A stretch of 24,124 nt of DNA from CAIRNS01 sp049508565 (GCA_049508565.1 JBELAT010000008.1:1-24124), one strand, 5' to 3'; shown: positions 8,064 through 15,604, numbered from the stretch's first letter. Program-made: numbers and translations. Notes: a model not told the origin generated them from the sequence alone.

Positions 8064-9044
8064 ATGCAATCTCTTATTAAACTGATCCCGAAATTTAAAC
8101 AGCAAAATATCCTCGTTATCGGCGATATGATGGTCGACAAGTTCGTCTGGGGTAAAGTGTCTCGCATATCGCCCGAAGCACCAGTTCCGGTTGTTGAAGT
8201 CAACCGTGAAACTCAAGCTCTGGGCGGTGCGGGAAACGTAGCGGGGAACCTGGCATCGCTGGGAGCCATGGTCTATATTACGGGTGTGGTCGGTGATGAT
8301 CTTGTTGGTGAACAATTAAGAGATGACTTGCGGGCACGCAATATTCGGACAGAAAAACTGGTGACCGATTGTTCACGTCCTACCTCGATTAAGACCCGCA
8401 TAATCGCGCAGCATCAGCAGGTGGTGCGGGTGGATAAAGAAGTTAAAGGTAGCTTTTCTCCTTCAGTCGTCAAAAATCTCGTTGCCGTGATTGAAGAGAT
8501 GATACCGAAGGTACAGGCAGTCATCATTTCTGATTATGGAAAAGGGGTCGTAGACAGACTTGTCCTGTCCCGTGCAATAGCGGTTGCGCGAAAACACGGA
8601 GTTTACATTACTGTCGATCCGAAGATTGAACATTTCCAGCGTTATAAAAAGGTTAGTTGTATTACGCCCAATACCAAGGAAGCTATCGAAGGCATGCACT
8701 GGCGCGACGTATATGAAGATAAAGACATTGCTGAATTGGGCAGGAAGATCTTAAAAAAATTAAACTCTGATTCTGTCCTGATCACGCGCGGAGAAAAGGG
8801 CATGACATTGCTCGAACCCAATAATAAGATAACGCACATCCCGACCCGGGCAAAAGAGGTGTTCGATGTAACGGGTGCCGGTGATACCGTTATCGCGACA
8901 TTGACACTGGCGTTGGCAGCTAAAGCCTCTTTTGTCGAAGCGGCAGAAATCGCCAATTTCGCCGCCGGGGTCGTTGTGGCGAAAATCGGGACTGCGACTG
9001 TTTCACCCGAAGAACTAATTAAAGCGATTAACAATTTCAAATGA
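8064..9044 (+). CDS. rfaE1: D-glycero-beta-D-manno-heptose-7-phosphate kinase (stand-alone)
   Basis: A PfkB/ribokinase-family kinase that phosphorylates C1 of heptose 7-phosphate, giving the bisphosphate that GmhB then dephosphorylates at C7. The 326-residue protein has the substrate-binding ALGGAGNVAGNLASLG near 52-67, SDYGKGV near 156-162, and the anion hole with catalytic aspartate DVTGAGDT at 268-275. RISPEAPVPVVEV near 34-46 is characteristic of HldE/RfaE rather than sugar kinases at large. In E. coli the kinase is fused to an ADP-heptose nucleotidyltransferase domain. Here the protein ends after the kinase domain, so the transferase (RfaE2) must be a separate gene outside this window. 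The start ATG has GAGGAT four bases upstream (8055-8060). Confidence 0.93.
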   Translation: MQSLIKLIPKFKQQNILVIGDMMVDKFVWGKVSRISPEAPVPVVEVNRETQALGGAGNVAGNLASLGAMVYITGVVGDDLVGEQLRDDLRARNIRTEKLVTDCSRPTSIKTRIIAQHQQVVRVDKEVKGSFSPSVVKNLVAVIEEMIPKVQAVIISDYGKGVVDRLVLSRAIAVARKHGVYITVDPKIEHFQRYKKVSCITPNTKEAIEGMHWRDVYEDKDIAELGRKILKKLNSDSVLITRGEKGMTLLEPNNKITHIPTRAKEVFDVTGAGDTVIATLTLALAAKASFVEAAEIANFAAGVVVAKIGTATVSPEELIKAINNFK

Positions 9045-9124
9045 AAACCGTATATTTGTTTTACGATGCGTTTCTAAATGGTATATCTACCCTATGGTGT
9101 AAAGGGATTGTCTTTTGGAAATAG
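9041..9124 (+). CDS. Possible 27-residue coupling ORF between rfaE1 and kdsB
   Basis: An ATG overlaps the rfaE1 stop as ATGA and opens a 27-codon frame that ends at TAG (9122-9124), just past the TTG start of kdsB at 9115. The predicted peptide is hydrophobic and aromatic (it contains YLFYDAF and FWK). It has no good ribosome site of its own and would depend on ribosomes finishing rfaE1. It fills the whole gap between the two genes and may carry terminating ribosomes onto the weak TTG start of kdsB. A chance frame of this length is quite possible. Confidence 0.25.
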   Translation: MKTVYLFYDAFLNGISTLWCKGIVFWK

Positions 9125-9852
9125 TCGCTGTTATCCCAGCCCGGTATGGTTCCACCAGGTTTCCCGGCAAACCGCTGGCTCTCATTGCCGGGCAAACGCT
9201 CATCGAGCGGGTCTGGCGACAGGTGATGAAAGCAAAAAAGATTGATGACGTTATTATAGCCACTGATGATAAGCGTATTGCTTTGGCAGCACGGAAGTTT
9301 GGTGCTCGGGTAGCGATGACATCCACTCAGTGTAAAACCGGTACAGACCGCCTTGCGGAAGTGGCACGCACAATGATGAGAAAGTCTGCCGCGTTTATTA
9401 ATGTACAAGGCGATGAACCGCTTATACCGCCTCTCTTGATTGACCGTCTTGCCAGTGCTCTCAGGGCACGGCCGTCAGTTGATGTGGTTACAGCGGCGTA
9501 TCCAATAAGCCGGGCTGCTGACATTACAGATCCCAATGTCGTCAAGCTGGTACGTGATAGCCGAGGCACTGCGCTCTATTTTTCGCGGTCACCGATACCG
9601 TTTAACCGGTCGCAAACGTCGGTTGAGTATTTAAAACATATCGGCATCTACGGCTATCGCCGGTCGCTACTCTTAAAATGCGCCTCATGGCCTCGCACAA
9701 GCCTTGAGAAAGCTGAAGAGTTGGAACAACTTCGTGTTCTTGAAAACGGTTTTCGCATGCATGTCGTTATGGCACCGAGTGATTCGTTCGGTGTTGATGT
9801 TCCCGAGGATATAAAAAAGATCGAGCAACTCTTGAGGCATGTACGGAAATAA
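9115..9852 (+). CDS. kdsB: 3-deoxy-manno-octulosonate cytidylyltransferase (CMP-Kdo synthetase)
   Basis: KdsB activates Kdo with CTP to form CMP-Kdo, the donor for Kdo transfer to lipid IVA. The 245-residue protein is close to the family's usual length. It starts with the nucleotide-binding IPARYGSTRFPGKPL (7-21), followed by IIATDD near 47-52, KTGTDR at 74-79, VQGDEPLI at 97-104 and a KHIGIYGYRRSLL segment, ending with GVDVPEDIKKIE. The start is a TTG at 9115: it gives the standard MEIVAVIPARYGS opening, and AAAGGGA at 9101-9107 is suitably placed. The next gene, pyrG, supplies CTP, and kdsA and kdsC follow, so this is a Kdo operon. Confidence 0.95.
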   Translation: MEIVAVIPARYGSTRFPGKPLALIAGQTLIERVWRQVMKAKKIDDVIIATDDKRIALAARKFGARVAMTSTQCKTGTDRLAEVARTMMRKSAAFINVQGDEPLIPPLLIDRLASALRARPSVDVVTAAYPISRAADITDPNVVKLVRDSRGTALYFSRSPIPFNRSQTSVEYLKHIGIYGYRRSLLLKCASWPRTSLEKAEELEQLRVLENGFRMHVVMAPSDSFGVDVPEDIKKIEQLLRHVRK

Positions 9853-9854
9853 GT

Positions 9855-9884
9855 GTTTTCTTGTTGAAAACCCTGTTTTCAGTG
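9855..9884 (+). promoter_or_regulatory. Alternating inverted repeats in the pyrG leader (possible RNA switch)
   Basis: The motif GTTTTC (9855-9860), its complement GAAAAC (9866-9871), and GTTTTC again (9875-9880) lie in series. The middle copy can pair with either flank. The first hairpin would have a 6-bp stem and 5-base loop; the second has a 7-bp stem (TGAAAAC/GTTTTCA) and 3-base loop, extendable by G-U pairs. Such mutually exclusive stems are a form used by attenuators. No U-run follows, so a standard intrinsic terminator is not supported. Confidence 0.3.
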
Positions 9885-9920
9885 CGTTGTCAAAGAGAGG
9901 CTGCTCGCATGAGGTGAGAA

Positions 9921-11522
9921 ATGACTACAAAGTACATTTTTGTAACCGGCGGTGTCGTATCGTCGCTGGGCAAAGGTATTACAGCTGCTTCCGTGGGATG
10001 TCTGCTTAAAAGCCGTGGCTTGAAAGTAAATGTCCTTAAGTTCGATCCCTACCTCAATGTCGATCCGGGAACTATGTCACCGTACCAGCACGGTGAAGTG
10101 TTCGTTACAACGGACGGTGCAGAGACCGATCTGGATCTCGGGCATTATGAGAGGTTCATCGATGTGGAAACACGTCAAGAGAATAATGTTACCTCGGGAC
10201 GGATCTATGAAACGGTGATCTCTGCCGAGCGGCGCGGTGATTATCTAGGTAAGACCATTCAAGTTGTTCCTCATATTACTAACGAGATAAAGAGGCGGAT
10301 GAAACTGCTCGCTCCGGGCTACGATGTTGTTATTGTTGAGATTGGCGGGACCGTGGGCGACATTGAAAGTCTCCCGTTTCTCGAAGCCATTCGTCAGTTC
10401 CGTCTTGAACTTGGCCGCGAAAATGTATTGTACATTCATGTGACGTTGATCCCGTATATTAAAGCAGCGGAAGAAATGAAGACAAAGCCAACCCAGCACA
10501 GCGTGATGAAATTGCGGGAGATTGGTATTGAGCCATCGATTCTTGTCTGTCGCATGGAAAAGAATCTTACCGAAGACCTCAAAAATAAAATATCGATGTT
10601 TTGTAATGTGGAACCACGGGCCGTTATCGAAGAAAAGGACGTGGCTACCTCCGTTTATGAAGTCCCGCTTGAGCTTGCGGAGCAGAATCTGGATGATCTG
10701 ATACTGGAATACCTCCATCTTACAGCGCCGAAACGGAATATGAAACAATGGGAAATCATGGTACACAACTGCCGGTTCCCCAAACAGACAGTATCGATTG
10801 CCGTCGCGGGAAAATATACTGAGTTGAAAGATGCGTACAAGAGTATTTGGGAAGCGCTGAAACATGGCGGATTTTCCCATATAGCCGGCGTTGATATTCG
10901 CTATATTGACGTCGAAAGAGAAGACCTTGAAGAAGAGCTTTCCAAAGTTGACGGGATACTTGTTCCCGGCGGGTTTGGCGACCGCGGTGTTGAAGGCAAA
11001 ATCAGGGTTATAACGTACGCGCGTGAAAAGAAAGTGCCTTTTTTCGGTATTTGTCTTGGGATGCAGTGTGCGGTTATTGAGTTTAGCCGTAATGTCTGCG
11101 GACTCAAAGATGCGCATTCATCGGAGTTTAATCCGACGACAAAACACCCGGTTATTGATCTGATGAGTGAACAGAAAAAAATTACCAGCAAAGGCGGGAC
11201 CATGCGCCTGGGCGTATACAAATGTAAACTGGAAAATGATACGCATGCCCGTAAAGCGTACAATAAAACTCTTATTGAGGAACGTCACCGGCACCGGTAT
11301 GAGTTTAATAATGCCTACCGTAAACAACTGGCGAAGGCAAAGTTGATTATTTCCGGAGAAAACCCTGACAGGAAGCTGGTCGAGATCATCGAACTCAAGG
11401 ACCACCCCTGGTTCGTCGGTGTGCAATTTCATCCCGAATTTCAGTCCCGTCCGATCCGGCCGCATCCATTGTTTAAAGACTTCATCGGCGCGGCTTTGAA
11501 GTATCGGGAAAAAAGAGCCTAA
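9921..11522 (+). CDS. pyrG: CTP synthase
   Basis: PyrG makes CTP from UTP, ATP and glutamine. The 533-residue protein shows both domains. The N-terminal amidoligase has KYIFVTGGVVSSLGKGI (P-loop), KFDPYLNVDPGTMSP, then HGEVFVTTDGAETDLDLGHYER, and EIGGTVGDIES. The C-terminal class I glutamine amidotransferase has the nucleophile Cys378 in FFGICLGMQCA and the His504/Glu506 pair in VQFHPEFQSRP. The length is near the usual 535-550. The start ATG lies just behind GAGGTGA at 9911-9917. Its place between kdsB and kdsA is a common arrangement, since CMP-Kdo formation consumes CTP. The short leader upstream contains alternating inverted repeats that might regulate it. Confidence 0.98.
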   Translation: MTTKYIFVTGGVVSSLGKGITAASVGCLLKSRGLKVNVLKFDPYLNVDPGTMSPYQHGEVFVTTDGAETDLDLGHYERFIDVETRQENNVTSGRIYETVISAERRGDYLGKTIQVVPHITNEIKRRMKLLAPGYDVVIVEIGGTVGDIESLPFLEAIRQFRLELGRENVLYIHVTLIPYIKAAEEMKTKPTQHSVMKLREIGIEPSILVCRMEKNLTEDLKNKISMFCNVEPRAVIEEKDVATSVYEVPLELAEQNLDDLILEYLHLTAPKRNMKQWEIMVHNCRFPKQTVSIAVAGKYTELKDAYKSIWEALKHGGFSHIAGVDIRYIDVEREDLEEELSKVDGILVPGGFGDRGVEGKIRVITYAREKKVPFFGICLGMQCAVIEFSRNVCGLKDAHSSEFNPTTKHPVIDLMSEQKKITSKGGTMRLGVYKCKLENDTHARKAYNKTLIEERHRHRYEFNNAYRKQLAKAKLIISGENPDRKLVEIIELKDHPWFVGVQFHPEFQSRPIRPHPLFKDFIGAALKYREKRA

Positions 11523-11525
11523 TTG

Positions 11526-12401
11526 ATGAAAAAAAGAAATAGTTTCCGTATGGCAGCACAAAAAACGATAGTGCTGGATGCTCATCGGGTGAGCATTGCA
11601 AATAGGGCACCACTAGTTGTCTTTGCAGGTCCGTGCGTCATTGAATCCGAGGCGATGACGATGATGATTGCCGGTCAGTTGAAAAAGGTGGCAGACATGC
11701 TGGGCATACACCTGGTGTTCAAAGCCTCATTTGATAAGGCCAACCGTTCATCAGGATCATCATTTCGCGGGCCGGGACTGACTGCAGGTCTGGCTATTCT
11801 CAAAAAAGTGAAGAAGAAATATGGTTTAGCGCTCTTGACCGATATTCATGAACCGCATCAAGCCGAACCGGTCGCAAAAGTTGTCGATATCATCCAGATT
11901 CCGGCCTTCTTATGCCGGCAAACAGATCTGCTGATTGCGGCGGCGAAAACCGGGCTCCCCGTAAACGTGAAAAAAGGACAATTCCTTGCACCGGAAGATA
12001 TGGTGCCGGTCACCAGCAAAATCGAATCATCGCGTCATACAAAGATTCTTTTAACTGAACGGGGAACATTCTTCGGGTATCATAATCTGGTTGTGGATAT
12101 GCGTTCAATAGAAATCATGAAACAAAGCGGGTACCCGGTTATTTTTGACGCAACACATGCGGTGCAGTTACCCGGAGGACTGGGAGGGTCAACTGACGGG
12201 CAGAGGGAGTTTATTCTGCCCCTGGCCACTGCTGCGGTTTCTCTGGGTATTGCCGGGGTTTTCATCGAAGTCCATCCTTCACCGGACACTGCGTTATCTG
12301 ATGGACCCAACAGCATAGCTCTCGCGGATGTGCCGTCATTTCTGCAAAAACTCATGAGTATTGATGCCGTGGTAAAACACGATAACAATTTGATCTGTTA
12401 A
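11526..12401 (+). CDS. kdsA: 3-deoxy-8-phosphooctulonate synthase (Kdo-8-phosphate synthase), metal-dependent type
   Basis: KdsA condenses phosphoenolpyruvate with arabinose 5-phosphate to give Kdo 8-phosphate. The 291-residue TIM-barrel protein carries the family motifs FAGPCVIES, FKASFDKANRSS (67-76), LTDIHEPHQAEPV, IQIPAFLCRQTDLL, NVKKGQFLAP and FDATHAVQLPGG. The four metal ligands of the Aquifex class are all present: Cys37 in GPCVIES (an asparagine in the metal-free E. coli type), His211, Glu248 and Asp259. It is therefore probably a metal-dependent KdsA. The start is ATG at 11526, three bases after the pyrG stop. An ATG at 11550 is also possible, as the first eight residues are not conserved. 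A small zinc-ribbon gene follows, where some Kdo operons carry kdsD. Confidence 0.96.
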   Translation: MKKRNSFRMAAQKTIVLDAHRVSIANRAPLVVFAGPCVIESEAMTMMIAGQLKKVADMLGIHLVFKASFDKANRSSGSSFRGPGLTAGLAILKKVKKKYGLALLTDIHEPHQAEPVAKVVDIIQIPAFLCRQTDLLIAAAKTGLPVNVKKGQFLAPEDMVPVTSKIESSRHTKILLTERGTFFGYHNLVVDMRSIEIMKQSGYPVIFDATHAVQLPGGLGGSTDGQREFILPLATAAVSLGIAGVFIEVHPSPDTALSDGPNSIALADVPSFLQKLMSIDAVVKHDNNLIC

Positions 12402-12418
12402 AGATTTTGGAGGAAGAT

Positions 12419-12673
12419 ATGAAATGTCCGAAATGTCAGTTTGAAAACAAAGAATCGGCCAAAAATTGTAAAAAATGTGGCACCGACCTTAAAACGGTTC
12501 CCATGTGGCAGCCCACGTGGCGATGGTATCTGACAACATTGTCTACTATTTACGGCATATTGATAGTCCTTTTTTTCGTTTTGAACATTGTTCTCAAACC
12601 GTACCTCCGCCAGATACCCAAAGATATCACTCCGTGGCTGAAGGACACCGTAAAAAGCGAGAAAGTCGGTTAA
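12419..12673 (+). CDS. Small zinc-ribbon single-pass membrane protein
   Basis: An 84-residue protein. Residues 3-20 form a zinc ribbon of the CPKC-x11-CKKC form, followed by a linker with three tryptophans (MWQPTWRWY), one hydrophobic helix at about 41-59 (TLSTIYGILIVLFFVLNIV), and a short charged tail. This design of a ribbon at the N-terminus and one membrane anchor is common in small bacterial proteins without known function. The start ATG has GGAGGA (12409-12414) four bases upstream, so the gene is probably expressed. It lies between kdsA and kdsC, 78 bases before the latter, within the Kdo block. A link to LPS precursor enzymes at the membrane is possible but not shown by sequence. Confidence 0.7.
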   Translation: MKCPKCQFENKESAKNCKKCGTDLKTVPMWQPTWRWYLTTLSTIYGILIVLFFVLNIVLKPYLRQIPKDITPWLKDTVKSEKVG

Positions 12674-12751
12674 CACGATCGTATGCAGGTAAACGCAGGC
12701 ATCTCAAAAAAGAGAGCTTAGGCATATTTCTAAAGGAAAAAAAATACTCCC

Positions 12752-13291
12752 ATGATGGAAATATCTGAAGATATTCGAAACCGTGCGAAAAAAATAAAAT
12801 TGATTGCTATGGATGTCGACGGTGTCTTAACGGGCGGTGAGATCATTGTGCTTGACGGCGGCAACGAGATCAAAATATGGAACGTTAAAGACCGCATGGG
12901 GTTTCATTTGGTGCATTTATGCGGTGCCCCTCTTGAAATTGCCTGGATTACCGGAAGAAAGTCCCGCCAGGTTGCCCAGCGGGCAAAAGAAATAAAAGTT
13001 CAACATGTGTATCAGGATTGCATGAAAAAAGCGCCGGTGCTGGAACAAATTTTGAAAAAGACACGTATCCTTCCAGAGGAAGTCGTATACATTGGAGACG
13101 ATCTCATAGATATACCCGTTTTCAAGATGGTCGGTTGGTCTGTTTGCCCGTGTGATGCTCCCGAGGAAGTCAAGAAAGCAGTCAATACTATTTCTTCGAT
13201 CGCAGGGGGCAAGGGGATTGCGCGGGAAGTTATAGAGATAGTGCTTAAATCCCAGGGATTATGGGATACGGCAACTCGTGACTATCGATAA
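12752..13291 (+). CDS. kdsC: 3-deoxy-D-manno-octulosonate 8-phosphate phosphatase
   Basis: KdsC hydrolyses Kdo 8-phosphate to Kdo, the substrate of KdsB. The 179-residue HAD protein of the compact C0 class (no cap domain) has the nucleophile motif AMDVDGVLTGGE (D21, D23), IWNVKDRMG near 42-50, ITGRKS at 66-71 and the acidic IGDDLIDIPVF (D116, D117), all typical of KdsC. The length matches the family. Two adjacent ATGs (12752 and 12755) could start it; AAAGGA at 12732-12737 is rather far away. The stop TAA shares its last A with the ATG of the acyltransferase gene. Confidence 0.93.
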   Translation: MMEISEDIRNRAKKIKLIAMDVDGVLTGGEIIVLDGGNEIKIWNVKDRMGFHLVHLCGAPLEIAWITGRKSRQVAQRAKEIKVQHVYQDCMKKAPVLEQILKKTRILPEEVVYIGDDLIDIPVFKMVGWSVCPCDAPEEVKKAVNTISSIAGGKGIAREVIEIVLKSQGLWDTATRDYR

Positions 13292-14181
13292 TGCAAACGC
13301 TCCGCAGGCGCTTATATGTAATCGTTGCACGTTGTTTTGCTCTGGTGATACGTATGTTGCCCTATCGTACAGCGGTGGCGGTAGGTGGAGTATTGGGAGC
13401 GGCGGCGTTCCGGGTTATAAAGAAATCCCGTACTATTGTTGAGCGTCACTTAAAGGAAGCATTTCCTGAAAAAGAGTATGATGAAATATACCGCATTGCC
13501 CGAACCTCGTTTATCAATCAGGGAAAAAATGCATTTGAACTCTTCTCATTTCCTAATTTAACCTCTTCAAAACTGCGCGAAATTGTTCATATTGAAAACA
13601 AAATAGCATTTGAACAGGCACTGGCTCCTGGCAAAGGCGTGCTTATCGCAAGCGCCCATTGCGGTAACTGGGAGATCATGGGTGCGGCCTTGGCAGACGC
13701 TGGATTTCCTATAAACGTTATCGCTCGCAAGATATATCTTGACGGGTTGAACCAGCTTCTGGTTGATTTCCGTGAGTCAAAAAAGATGCATGTGATTCTC
13801 CGCTCAGATCCCGGGGCGGCAAAACAAATGTTGCGGGCGTTACGCAATAACGGATCCATTGCAATGCTTATAGACCAGGATACATCGGTACAGGGTGTGT
13901 TTGTGGATTTTTTCGGGCGTCCTGCATGGACCCCGTCCGGGCTTGCGTCTCTGGCATTTAAAACCGGGGCGGCAGTGATTATAGCGCTCGATGTGCGACA
14001 ACCGGATGATAGTCACTGCGTTGTACTTTCCGGACCCTTTTGGTTTGAGAAAACGTCTGATACCGAGAAAGATATAATGGATGCCACTTCGTTTCTGACC
14101 CATCTTATAGAAAACCATATTCGGCAAAATCCCGAACAGTGGGTCTGGATGCATGAACGATGGAAAACCCAACCTCAATGA
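13291..14181 (+). CDS. Lipid A biosynthesis (LpxL/HtrB-type) acyltransferase
   Basis: A 296-residue inner-membrane acyltransferase of the LpxL/HtrB/MsbB family, which adds secondary acyl chains to Kdo-lipid A from acyl-ACP. It has an N-terminal hydrophobic segment, then the catalytic HX4E motif in SAHCGNWE (His123, Glu128), IARKIYLDGLNQLL, MLIDQDTSVQGVFVDFFGRPAWT, and the closing PEQWVWMHERWKT. It cannot be decided from sequence whether laurate, myristate or another chain is used, nor whether it is the LpxL or LpxM position. The start overlaps the kdsC stop by one base (TAATG), and the end overlaps lptC by four (ATGA), so Kdo synthesis, lipid A acylation and export are translated together. 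Confidence 0.92.
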   Translation: MQTLRRRLYVIVARCFALVIRMLPYRTAVAVGGVLGAAAFRVIKKSRTIVERHLKEAFPEKEYDEIYRIARTSFINQGKNAFELFSFPNLTSSKLREIVHIENKIAFEQALAPGKGVLIASAHCGNWEIMGAALADAGFPINVIARKIYLDGLNQLLVDFRESKKMHVILRSDPGAAKQMLRALRNNGSIAMLIDQDTSVQGVFVDFFGRPAWTPSGLASLAFKTGAAVIIALDVRQPDDSHCVVLSGPFWFEKTSDTEKDIMDATSFLTHLIENHIRQNPEQWVWMHERWKTQPQ

Positions 14182-14765
14182 AATACTCACGCTATTGCCT
14201 CGGTGTACTATCTATGAGCGTTTTAGTGCTCGCAAGTGGCTGCGGTTCAGAGCGTGCGCCTCAAAAAACAACCGAAGTTCCGCCGATTCCTGAGCAGGCC
14301 ATAGAGCAGTTTACCGTTACTGAAACTGAAGCGGGAACACCGCACTGGGTGCTCAATGCAACATCTGCGCAGATCAATGACCTTACTAAAAAAGCGGTCC
14401 TTCAGTTTCCCCGGATCAAGTTCTATGAGAAGGGGGCGTATGTTTCTACGCTGGTCGCAGCCCGCGGAGTGATTAATACACAGAATTATGATATTATAGG
14501 CGAAGGTGCCTGCACGCTCGATACCGCCAAGGGCGAACATCTTGAAACAAGTAATCTGCATTATGCATCAGACACTAAAAAGATTACGACCAGTGAGCGG
14601 GTAAAGCTTATTAAGACCGATGAGATCATCTATGGTACTGGTATGGAAGCAACACCTGACCTGGAAACGATCATTATTAAAAAACAGCGTGTGGAAATGA
14701 AGCAGCAATCAGGATTTCCCGGTTCTCAACATGACCAGCAGACAAAGAGCGTAGAAAGTAAATAG
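14178..14765 (+). CDS. lptC: LPS export protein LptC, predicted lipoprotein
   Basis: LptC is the membrane-anchored periplasmic part of the Lpt bridge that passes LPS from LptBFG to LptA. The 195-residue protein has a signal sequence ending in LVLASGC with Cys22, which satisfies the general lipobox pattern, so it may be lipidated rather than held by an uncleaved helix as in E. coli. The mature part has the LptC/YrbK pattern: PHWVLNATSAQI, YVSTLVAARGVI, IGEGACTLDTAKGEHLETSNLHYASDTKKITTSERV broken over successive strands of a beta-jellyroll. ATG at 14178 overlaps the acyltransferase stop as ATGA; an ATG at 14160 is also in frame. lptA and lptB follow, which settles the identity. Confidence 0.85.
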   Translation: MKYSRYCLGVLSMSVLVLASGCGSERAPQKTTEVPPIPEQAIEQFTVTETEAGTPHWVLNATSAQINDLTKKAVLQFPRIKFYEKGAYVSTLVAARGVINTQNYDIIGEGACTLDTAKGEHLETSNLHYASDTKKITTSERVKLIKTDEIIYGTGMEATPDLETIIIKKQRVEMKQQSGFPGSQHDQQTKSVESK

Positions 14766-14832
14766 CAGTCCCTGTTGCCGTGCTGAACATCCTCTTGATT
14801 CGCATCTTCCGCTGACCGTCGCAATAATAGAT

Positions 14833-14854
14833 AAAAATGGAGTTTTCCATTTTT
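14833..14854 (+). terminator. AT-rich hairpin between lptC and lptA (weak terminator or attenuator)
   Basis: A perfect 9-bp inverted repeat, AAAAATGGA then GTTT then TCCATTTTT. The core stem is only ATGGA/TCCAT, flanked by A and T runs, so it can be read as a small bidirectional intrinsic terminator or attenuator with a weak stem. It sits about 50 bases before the lptA start and could tune lptA and lptB expression relative to lptC. Confidence 0.3.
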
Positions 14855-14903
14855 TGATAAGAGGAAATGACGAAAAGCCATGGGGGACGGGCAGAAAACA
14901 CAT

Positions 14904-15602
14904 ATGAAAAAATGTTTCATTCGTTTGATTATTTTTTCCCTTCCCGCGGTGGTATGTGTTCTTCATACTTTTTCAATGGTGGCGGTTCCAGAGAAAGAAC
15001 CAAAAACCATCATCACCGGCGATCAAATGGAGATAGAGAGTCAGGGACAGATGGTAATATTTACCGGTAACGCGAAAGTAGTCCGGGGAAAAAACGTTCT
15101 CATCGCCGACCGGATTGTTCAAGATAAAAAGATTAACCGGGTGGACGCATTTGGCAATGTTGATTTCAAAACGTTCACCCAGCAGCATGAGCCAGTGTGG
15201 GGAGTTGCGCAAAAAGCATGGTATAGCCCTGCCGCCGGAACGGGCGAGTTGGTAGACGGACCTGCTTCAATAACCTATAGCGCCAAGACTTCAACGAGCC
15301 CGTTAAAAATGATCGCCAGCCGGATCGCTTTTGATGAACGTAAAGAAGAAATCAATGCAGTGGGAAACGTTGAGATTCTCTCCTCATCAGCATGTGCCTA
15401 CGGTCCCAATGCACTCCTGTATCAGAAAACAAAGTCGATTTTAATGACTAAAACCACGGTGCAACCGGAATTGGTATATACAGACCCTACTCAACCCGGA
15501 CGATATAAGGCTGACAAAATCACTGCCTATATTGAGCAAAAACACGTCTTTTTAGAAGGCAATGTAGCCGGTAAAGTGCGGATGAACGATAAGGAAAAAT
15601 AA
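14904..15602 (+). CDS. lptA: LPS export periplasmic protein LptA (OstA-like)
   Basis: LptA forms the periplasmic filament that carries LPS from LptC to the outer-membrane LptDE complex. With the ATG at 14904 the 232-residue protein starts with a standard signal peptide (MKKC, then a hydrophobic run to about 27). The body has the OstA repeats: TIITGDQMEIESQGQMVIF, GNAKVVRGKNVLIADRIV, INRVDAFGNV, and later INAVGNVEILS and HVFLEGNVAGKV. These repeated strands build the beta-jellyroll that binds lipid A. An in-frame ATG at 14880 would add eight polar residues before the signal peptide. GAGGA at 14861-14865 is far from both starts and sits beside an out-of-frame ATG at 14867. It lies between lptC and lptB, two bases before the latter. 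Confidence 0.88.
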   Translation: MKKCFIRLIIFSLPAVVCVLHTFSMVAVPEKEPKTIITGDQMEIESQGQMVIFTGNAKVVRGKNVLIADRIVQDKKINRVDAFGNVDFKTFTQQHEPVWGVAQKAWYSPAAGTGELVDGPASITYSAKTSTSPLKMIASRIAFDERKEEINAVGNVEILSSSACAYGPNALLYQKTKSILMTKTTVQPELVYTDPTQPGRYKADKITAYIEQKHVFLEGNVAGKVRMNDKEK

Positions 15603-15604
15603 CG

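Noticed and set aside
10245..11117. 290-codon open frame on the minus strand inside pyrG
   Set aside because: It is fully antisense to conserved PyrG domains, its translation matches no family I know, and it reflects codon bias of the true gene.
14867..15070. 67-codon + strand frame with GAGGA just upstream of its ATG
   Set aside because: It overlaps lptA out of frame, the ribosome site is too close to the ATG, and the peptide has no recognisable features. Kept only as a possible start decoy.
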